NCBI RefSeq assembly: GCF_964340395.1
Contig: NC_135553.1
Span: 26,478,449-26,534,448 of the forward strand
Reading direction: 5' to 3'
Source of the DNA: Glandiceps talaboti
Lineage: Eukaryota; Hemichordata; Enteropneusta; Spengelidae
Length of the DNA stretch: 56,000 bases
Within the stretch, counting starts at the first letter, position 1. Each line of letters starts with the position of its first letter. The position numbers were made by a program, and so were the translations under genes. Shown piece after piece: positions 24,601-33,600 of the stretch. The notes under the pieces are model-generated. The model was given only the letters and a program-made list of their open reading frames with translations. It was not told the DNA's origin and searched no databases.

Positions 24601-27600
24601 AGTGGAACCAATGGTGTGACAGCCATCAACAGAAACACACATGAGGTAATTGTTTAATTCTTATTACGCCAGTCAAGTGTTTTCAAGACCAGGCTATAGG
24701 TAATTTCCTGATTACCTTGACCTTTTGTTTTGACCTTTAACCCTTGACCTAAGTGTAAGACTTCAGTTAATCTGTAGTAGGTCTTGGACTGACTCATCAT
24801 TACATCCTTGATGACACATTGTCAGGTTTATATAAAGTGTCTGAAAAAAGAACCCACACTATACAATACGTAAATTAGAGGTGAAGTTCTGATAGATGAA
24901 TTTTAATTATGATAATATTAATAATGTAGATGATGAAGAGTTTTACGGAAAATAATAATATTCAAATAATACAGTTGTACATAAATAAAATGTAGTCTTG
25001 ATGATTGAATTGTGCAAATGACTGGGTTTGAATCTGAACATTACCAGTTATGGAATCATGATGGTTGAATGGTGCGAGTGACTGGCTTTGAATCTGAACA
25101 TTACCACTTGTGGAGTCATGATGGTTGAATGGTGCGAGTGACTGGGTGTAGGCTGGTCTATCATATCCATGTACTAGGGCTACACAGTGACTGAGAGTCA
25201 TCACTATGAGGCTGGTCTATCATATCCATGTACTAGGGCTACACAGTGACTGAGAGTCATCACTGTGAGACTGGTCTATCATATCCATGTACTGGGGCTA
25301 CACAGTGACTGAGAGTCATCACTATGAGGCTGGTCTATCATATCCATGTACTGGGGCTACACAGTGACTGAGAGTCATTACTGTGAGACTGGTCTATCAT
25401 ATCCATGTACTAGGGCTACACAGTGACTGAGAGTCATCACTATGAGGCTGGTCTATCATATCCATGTACTAGGGCTACACAGTGACTGAGAGTCATTACT
25501 ATGAGGCTGGTCTATCATATCCATGTACTAGGGCTACACAGTGACTGAGAGTCATCACTGTGAGACTGGTCTATCATATCCATGTACTGGGGCTACACAG
25601 TGACTGAGAGTCATCACTGTGAGGCTGGTCTATCATATCCATGTACTAGGGCTACACAGTGACTGAGAGTCATCACTATGAGGCTGGTCTATCATATCCA
25701 TGTACTAGGGCTACACAGTGACTGAAAGTCATTACTATGAGGCTGGTCTATCATATCCATGTACTAGGGCTACACAGTGACTGAGAGTCATCACTGTGAG
25801 ACTGGTCTATCATATCCATGTACTAGGGCTACACAGTGACTGAAAGTCATCACTGTGAGACTGGTCTATCATATCCATGTACTAGGGCTACACAGTGACT
25901 GAGAGTCATTACTATGAGGCTGGTCTATCATATCCATGTACTAGGGCTACACAGTGACTGAGAGTCATCACTGTGAGACTGGTCTATCATATCCATGTAC
26001 TAGGGCTACACAGTGACTGAGAGTCATTACTATGAGACTGGTCTATCATATCCATGTACTAGGGCTACACAGTGACTGAGAGTCATCACTGTGAGACTGG
26101 TCTATCATATCCATGTACTAGGGCTACACAGTGACTGAGAGTCATTACTGTGAGACTGGTCTATCATATCCATGTACTGGGGCTACACAGTGACTGAGAG
26201 TCATTACTATGAGACTGGTCTATCATATCCATGTACTAGGGCTACACAGTGACTGAGAGTCATTACTATGAGGCTGGTCTATCATATCCATGTACTAGGG
26301 CTACACAGTGACTGAGAGTCATCACTGTGAGACTGGTCTATCATATCCATGTACTAGGGCTACACAGTGACTGAGAGTCATTACTATGAGACTGGTCTAT
26401 CATATCCATGTACTAGGGCTACACAGTGACTGAGAGTCATTACTATGAGGCTGGTCTATCATATCCATGTACTGGGGCTACACAATGATTTGTCATTGAT
26501 AGAAATAACAAATATCTCAATATTTTTTAGCCTATTTTACAATTTTCAAGTTTGTTGATATCTTTCAACTATACTTCTAAACTTACCATGACAAAAAATT
26601 ACATAGATGGTATACAATGTAGAATAGTTTTAATCATCAATGATACAAGTATATATTTAGGTTTTAAAAAATGGAAAACAGGATGTTTTTGTTTTTGATG
26701 AGTTTATTCGTAATGTGGGTGTTATGTATGGTTTTTAGATGTGAATATCACTGCTATGCATAGTAGGGCTTTGCACATGCTTTCCTTCAAGAATTACAAG
26801 TAAAACCCTTCTTGTCATGGTCAGTGCACAATCAGTCTTTGCTAAATAAAATCACACACATTAAACAACTAAATATGTCATTCTATCATTTTATTTAGAC
26901 TGTAAGTTATGTTGTGTCACTCAGCCCACACTTGCATGCTCTATCCATGAAAGGGGTTGACTGATGTGTGAGGGCGCTCTATCACAGCATACCTTACAGA
27001 CTATATTTCATGATGACAATCTTATTTCTACTGTAATAAAGACAGAACAAACCTAAAAGTGACCACATACGTGACATTGTCTCATGTAATGCATCTTAGA
27101 ACTGGAAATCAACTATTTATTAGAAGTACAAATGCCATGGTAATATCACCAATCCAAGAAGTCTTAGATTGGGGTTCCCTTTGCACCTTTAGACCAAGTA
27201 TCAAAGACTTAGAGAAGTCAAAAATAGCAAATTTACAAAAACTACCCCTCCCAAAAAATCTACCTTTGGTATTGAGGTACCATTTTATGTATTGACATAA
27301 TATGGCGGCTACTATGTCTGATCATGTTATTAATATTTGTAAAGCTGCCTCTCATGCTCTGTGGAAAATTGGCAAAATTGGCAATCTTCTTGATCAAAGT
27401 TGTACTGAAAAACTAGTTCATGCTTTTATTACATCATGTTTAGATTATTGCAACAGTTTATTATATGGTCTCCCACTTCAACAAATTCGTAAACTCCAAA
27501 TTATCCAGAATTCAGCAGCAAGACTTGTCGTTAGAAAGAAAAAGTTGAGCATATTACCCCAGTTCTTCATTCATTACACTGGCTACCTATTCAGAAGCGC

Positions 27601-30600
27601 ATTGAATTAAAAGTATTCTGTATTGTTTTTAAAGTTCTTAATGGAGTCACACATTCAGTCAGTAGACATGCTATAGTCATGACAGTGAATGAGTGTAGTA
27701 GAGTCACATATTTAGTTAGTAGACAGGCTATAGTGAATGAGTGTAGTGGAATCACAGATTTAGTCAGTAGACATGCTATAGTGAATGAGTGTAGTGGAGT
27801 CACATATTTAGTTAGTAGACAGGCTATAGTGAATGAGTGTAGAATCACACATTCAGTCAGTAGACAGGCTATAGTCATGACAGTGAATGAGTGTAGTAAA
27901 GTCACATATTTAGTTAGTAGACAGGCTATAGTGAATGAGTGTAGTGGAATCACAGATTTAGTCAGTAGACATGCTATAGTGAATGAGTGTAGTGGAGTCA
28001 CATATTTAGTTAGTAGACAGGCTATAGTGAATGAGTGTAGAATCACACATTCAGTCAGTAGACAGGCTATAGTCATGACAGTGAATGAGTGTAGTAAAGT
28101 CACATATTTAGTTAGTAGACAGGCTATAGTGAATGAGTGTAGTGGAATCACAGATTTAGTCAGTAGACATGCTATAGTGAATGAGTGTAGTGGAGTCACA
28201 TATTTAGTTAGTAGACATGCTATAGTGAATGAGTGTAGTGGAGTCACATATTTAGTTAGTAGACAGGCTATAGTGAATGAGTGTAGTGGAATCACAGATT
28301 TAGTCAATACATAGGCTATAGTGAATGAGTGTAGTGGAGTTACAGATTGTAGACAGGCTATGGTGAATGAGTGTAGTAGAGTCACAGATTTAGTCAGTAG
28401 ACAGGCTATAGTGAATGAGTGTAGTGGAGTCACAGATTTAGTCAGTAGACTGGCTATATAGTGAATGAGTGTAGTGGAGTCTTAGATTCAGTTAGTAGAC
28501 AGGCTGGTCTTCTGAGTTTTATTAGTGTTATATTATTTCTGTGTTTATTGGATCACCTTTACTGCTTACTGCACTAGGTAAATCATAATACTGCTTACTG
28601 CACTAGGTAAATCATAATACTGCTTACTGTACAGGGTAAATCATAATACTGCTTACTGTACAGGGTAAATCATAATACTGCTTACTGTACAGGGTAAATC
28701 ATAATACTGCTTACTGTACAGGGTAAATCATAATACTGCTTACTGTACAGGGTAAATCATAATACTGCTTACTGTACAGGGTAAATCATAATACTGCTTA
28801 CTGCACTAGGTAAATCATAATACTGCTTAGTGCACTGGGTAAACCTTAATACTGCTTACTCAGCTTACTGTACTGGGTAAACCTTAATACTGCTTACTGT
28901 ACAGGGTAAATCATAATACTGCTTACTGTACAGGGTAAATCATAATACTGCTTACTGTACAGGGTAAATCATAATACTGCTTACTGTACAGGGTAAATCA
29001 TAATACTGCTTACTGTACAGGGTAAATCATAATACTGTTTACTGTACAGGGTAAATCATAATACTGCTTACTGTACAGGGTAAATCATAATACTGCTTAC
29101 TGTACAGGGTAAATCATAATACTGCTTACTGTACAGGGTAAATCATAATACTGCTTACTGTACAGGGTAAATCATAATACTGCTTACTGTACAGGGTAAA
29201 TCATAATACTGCTTACTGTACAGGGTAAATCATAATACTGCTTACTGTACAGGGTAAATCATAATACTGCTTACTGTACAGGGTAAATCATAATACTGCT
29301 TACTGTACAGGGTAAATCATAATACTGCTTACTGTACAGGGTAAATCATAATACTGCTTACTGTACAGGGTAAATCATAATACTGCTTACTGTACAGGGT
29401 AAATCATAATACTGCTTACTGTACAGGGTAAATCATAATACTGCTTACTGTACAGGGTAAATCATAATACTGCTTACTGTACAGGGTAAATCATAATACT
29501 GCTTACTGTACAGGGTAAATCATAATACTGCTTACTGTACAGGGTAAATCATAATACTGCTTACTGTACAGGGTAAATCATAATACTGCTTACTGTACAG
29601 GGTAAATCATAATACTGCTTACTGTACAGGGTAAATCATAATACTGCTTACTGTACAGGGTAAATCATAATACTCCTTACTGTACAGGGTAAATCATAAT
29701 ACTGCTTACTGTACAGGGTAAATCATAATACTGCTTACTGTACAGGGTAAATCATAATACTGCTTACTGTACAGGGTAAATCATAATACTGCTTACTGTA
29801 CAGGGTAAATCATAATACTGCTTACTGTACTGGGTAAATCATAATACTGCTTACTGTACAGGGTAAATCATAATTCTGCTTACTGTACAGGGTAAATCAT
29901 AATACTGCTTACTGTACAGGGTAAATCATAATACTGCTTACTGTACAGGGTAAATCATAATACTGCTTACTGTACAGGGTAAATCATAATACTGCTTACT
30001 GTACTGGGTAAATCATAATACTGCTTACTGTACAGGGTAAACCATAATACTGCTTACTGTACAGGGTAAATCATAATACTGCTTACTGTACAGGGTAAAT
30101 CATAATACTGCTTACTGTACAGGGTAAATCATAATACTGCTTACTGTACAGGGTAAATCATAATTCTGCTTACTGTACAGGGTAAATCATAATACTGCTT
30201 ACTGTACAGGGTAAATCATAATACTGCTTACTGTACAGGGTAAATCATAATACTGCTTACTGTACAGGGTAAATCATAATACTGCTTACTGTACTGGGTA
30301 AACCATAATACTGCTTACTGTACAGGGTAAATCATAATACTGCTTACTGTACAGGGTAAATCATAATACTGCTTACTGTACAGGGTAAATCATAATACTG
30401 CTTACTGTACAGGGTAAATCATAATACTGCTTACTGTACAGGGTAAATCATAATACTGCTTACTGTACAGGGTAAATCATAATACTGCTTACTGTACAGG
30501 GTAAACCATAATACTGCTTACTGTACAGGGTAAATCATAATACTGCTTACTGTACAGGGTAAATCATAATACTGCTTACTGTACAGGGTAAATCATAATA

Positions 30601-33600
30601 CTGCTTACTGTACAGGGTAAACCTTAATACTGCTTACTGTACAGGGTAAATCATAATACTGCTTACTGTACAGGGTAAATCATAATACTGCTTACTGTAC
30701 TGGGTAAATCATAATACTGCTTACTGTACAGGGTAAACCATAATACTGCTTACTGTACAGGGTAAATCATAATACTGCTTACTGTACAGGGTAAATCATA
30801 ATACTGCTTACTGTACAGGGTAAACCATAATACTGCTTACTGTACAGGGTAAATCATAATACTGCTTACTGTACAGGGTAAATCATAACACTGCTTACTG
30901 TACAGGGTAAATCATAATACTGCTTACTGTACACTCCTTTACCCTGAATACTCTGAGTGACAGAGTGTACACAATAACAGATCTTTATGTCTATACTTTG
31001 TAATATTAAAGACATCTTTTCAGCTGTGAAGAAGCATTATCGTTAGTATTGATATATGGAGTCAATCAACCTCAGCCCATTGTACAGGTCAGTGACATAG
31101 CTAATATGATATCACAATGGCTTGATGTATGACTCCAGTGTACTATATTCTAGCCTGTCTATTGGCTGGATGTGTGACTCCAATACACTATATTCTAGCC
31201 TGTCTATTGGCTGGATGTGTGACTCCAGTGTACTATATTCTAGCCTGTCTATTGGCTGGATGTGTGACTCCAATACACTATATTCTAGCCTGTCTATTGG
31301 CTGGATGTGTGACTCCAGTGTACTATATTCTAGCCTGTCTATTGGCTGGATGTGTGACTCCAATACACTATATTCTAGCCTGTCTATTGGTTGGATGTGT
31401 GACTCCAATACACTATATTCTAGCCTGTCTATTGGCTGGATGTGTGACTCCAGTGTACTATATTCTAGCCTGTCTATTGGCTGGATGTGTGACTCCAATA
31501 CACTATATTCTAGCCTGTCTATTGGCTGGATGTGTGACTCCAATACACTATATTCTAGCCTGTCTATTGGTTGGATGTGTGACTCCAATACACTATATTC
31601 TAGCCTGTCTATTGGCTGGATGTGTGACTCCAATACACTATATTCTAGCCTGTCTATTGGCTTGATGTATGACTCCAATACACTATATTCTAGCCTGTCT
31701 ATTGGCTTGATGTGTGACTCCAATACACTATATTCTAGCCTGTCTATTGGCTGGATGTGTGACTCCAATACACTATATTCTAGCCTGTCTATTGGTTGGA
31801 TGTGTGACTCCAATACACTATATTCTAGCCTGTCTATTGGCTGGATGTGTGACTCCAATACACTATATTCTAGCCTGTCTATTGGTTGGATGTGTGACTC
31901 CAATACACTATATTCTAGCCTGTCTATTGGCTGGATGTGTGACTCCAATACACTATTCTAGCCTGTCTATTGGCTGGATGTGTGACTCCAATACACTATA
32001 TTCTAGCCTGTCTATTGGCTGGATGTGTGACTCCAATACACTATATTCTAGCCTGTCTATTGGCTGGATGTGTGACTCCAATACACTATTCTAGCCTGTC
32101 TATTGGCTGGACGTGTGACTCCAATACACTATATTCTAGCCTGTCTATTGGCTGGATGTGTGACTCCAATACACTATTCTAGCCTGTCTATTGGCTGGAT
32201 GTGTGACTCCAATACACTATATTCTAGCCTGTCTATTGGCTGGATGTGTGACTCCAATACACTATATTCTAGCCTGTCTATTGGCTGGATGTGTGACTCC
32301 AATACATTATACTAGCCTGTCTATTGGTTGGATGTGTGACTCCAATACACTATATTCTAGCCTGTCTATTGGCTGGATGTGTGACTCCAATACACTATAT
32401 TCTAGCCTGTCTATTGGCTGGATGTGTGACTCCAATACACTATATTCTAGCCTGTCTATTGGCTGGATGTGTGACTCCAATACACTATATTCTAGCCTGT
32501 CTATTGGCTGGATGTGTGACTCCAATACACTATATTCTAGCCTGTCTATTGGCTGGATGTGTGACTCCAATACACTATATTCTAGCCTGTCTATTGGCTG
32601 GATGTGTGACTCCAGTGTACTATATTCTAGCCTGTCTATTGGCTGGATGTGTGACTCCAATACACTATATTCTAGCCTGTCTATTGGCTGGATGTGTGAC
32701 TCCAATACACTATTCTAGCCTGTCTATTGGCTGGACGTGTGACTCCAATACACTATATTCTAGCCTGTCTATTGGCTGGATGTGTGACTCCAATACACTA
32801 TTCTAGCCTGTCTATTGGCTGGATGTGTGACTCCAATACACTATATTCTAGCCTGTCTATTGGCTGGATGTGTGACTCCAATACACTATATTCTAGCCTG
32901 TCTATTGGCTGGATGTGTGACTCCAATACACTATATTCTAGCCTGTCTATTGGCTGGATGTGTGACTCCAATACATTATACTAGCCTGTCTATTGGTTGG
33001 ATGTGTGACTCCAATACACTATATTCTAGCCTGTCTATTGGCTGGATGTGTGACTCCAGTGTACTATATTCTAGCCTGTCTATTGGCTGGACGTGTGACT
33101 CCAATACACTATATTCTAGCCTGTCTATTGGCTGGACGTGTGACTCCAATACACTATATTCTAGCCTGTCTATTGGCTGGATGTGTGACTCCAGTGTACT
33201 ATATTCTAGCCTGTCTATTGGCTGGATGTGTGATTCCAATACACTATATTCTAGCCTGTCTATTGGCTGGATGTATGACTCCAATACATTATACTAGCCT
33301 GTCTATTGGCTGGATGTATGACTCCAGTGTACTATATTACAGCCTGTCTATTGGCTGGATGTGTGACTCCAGTGTACTATATTCTAGCCTGTCTATTGGC
33401 TGGATGTGTGATTCCAATACACTATATTCTAGCCTGTCTATTGGCTGGATGTGTGACTCCAATACACTATATTCTAGCCTGTCTATTGGCTGGATGTGTG
33501 ATTCCAATACACTATATTCTAGCCTGTCTATTGGCTGGATGTGTGACTCCAGTGTACTATATTCTAGCCTGTCTATTGGCTGGATGTGTGATTCCAATAC

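Noticed and set aside
28560-30935. CRISPR-like regular repeat
   Set aside because: There are no spacers: the unit repeats head to tail without intervening unique sequence, and the genome is eukaryotic.
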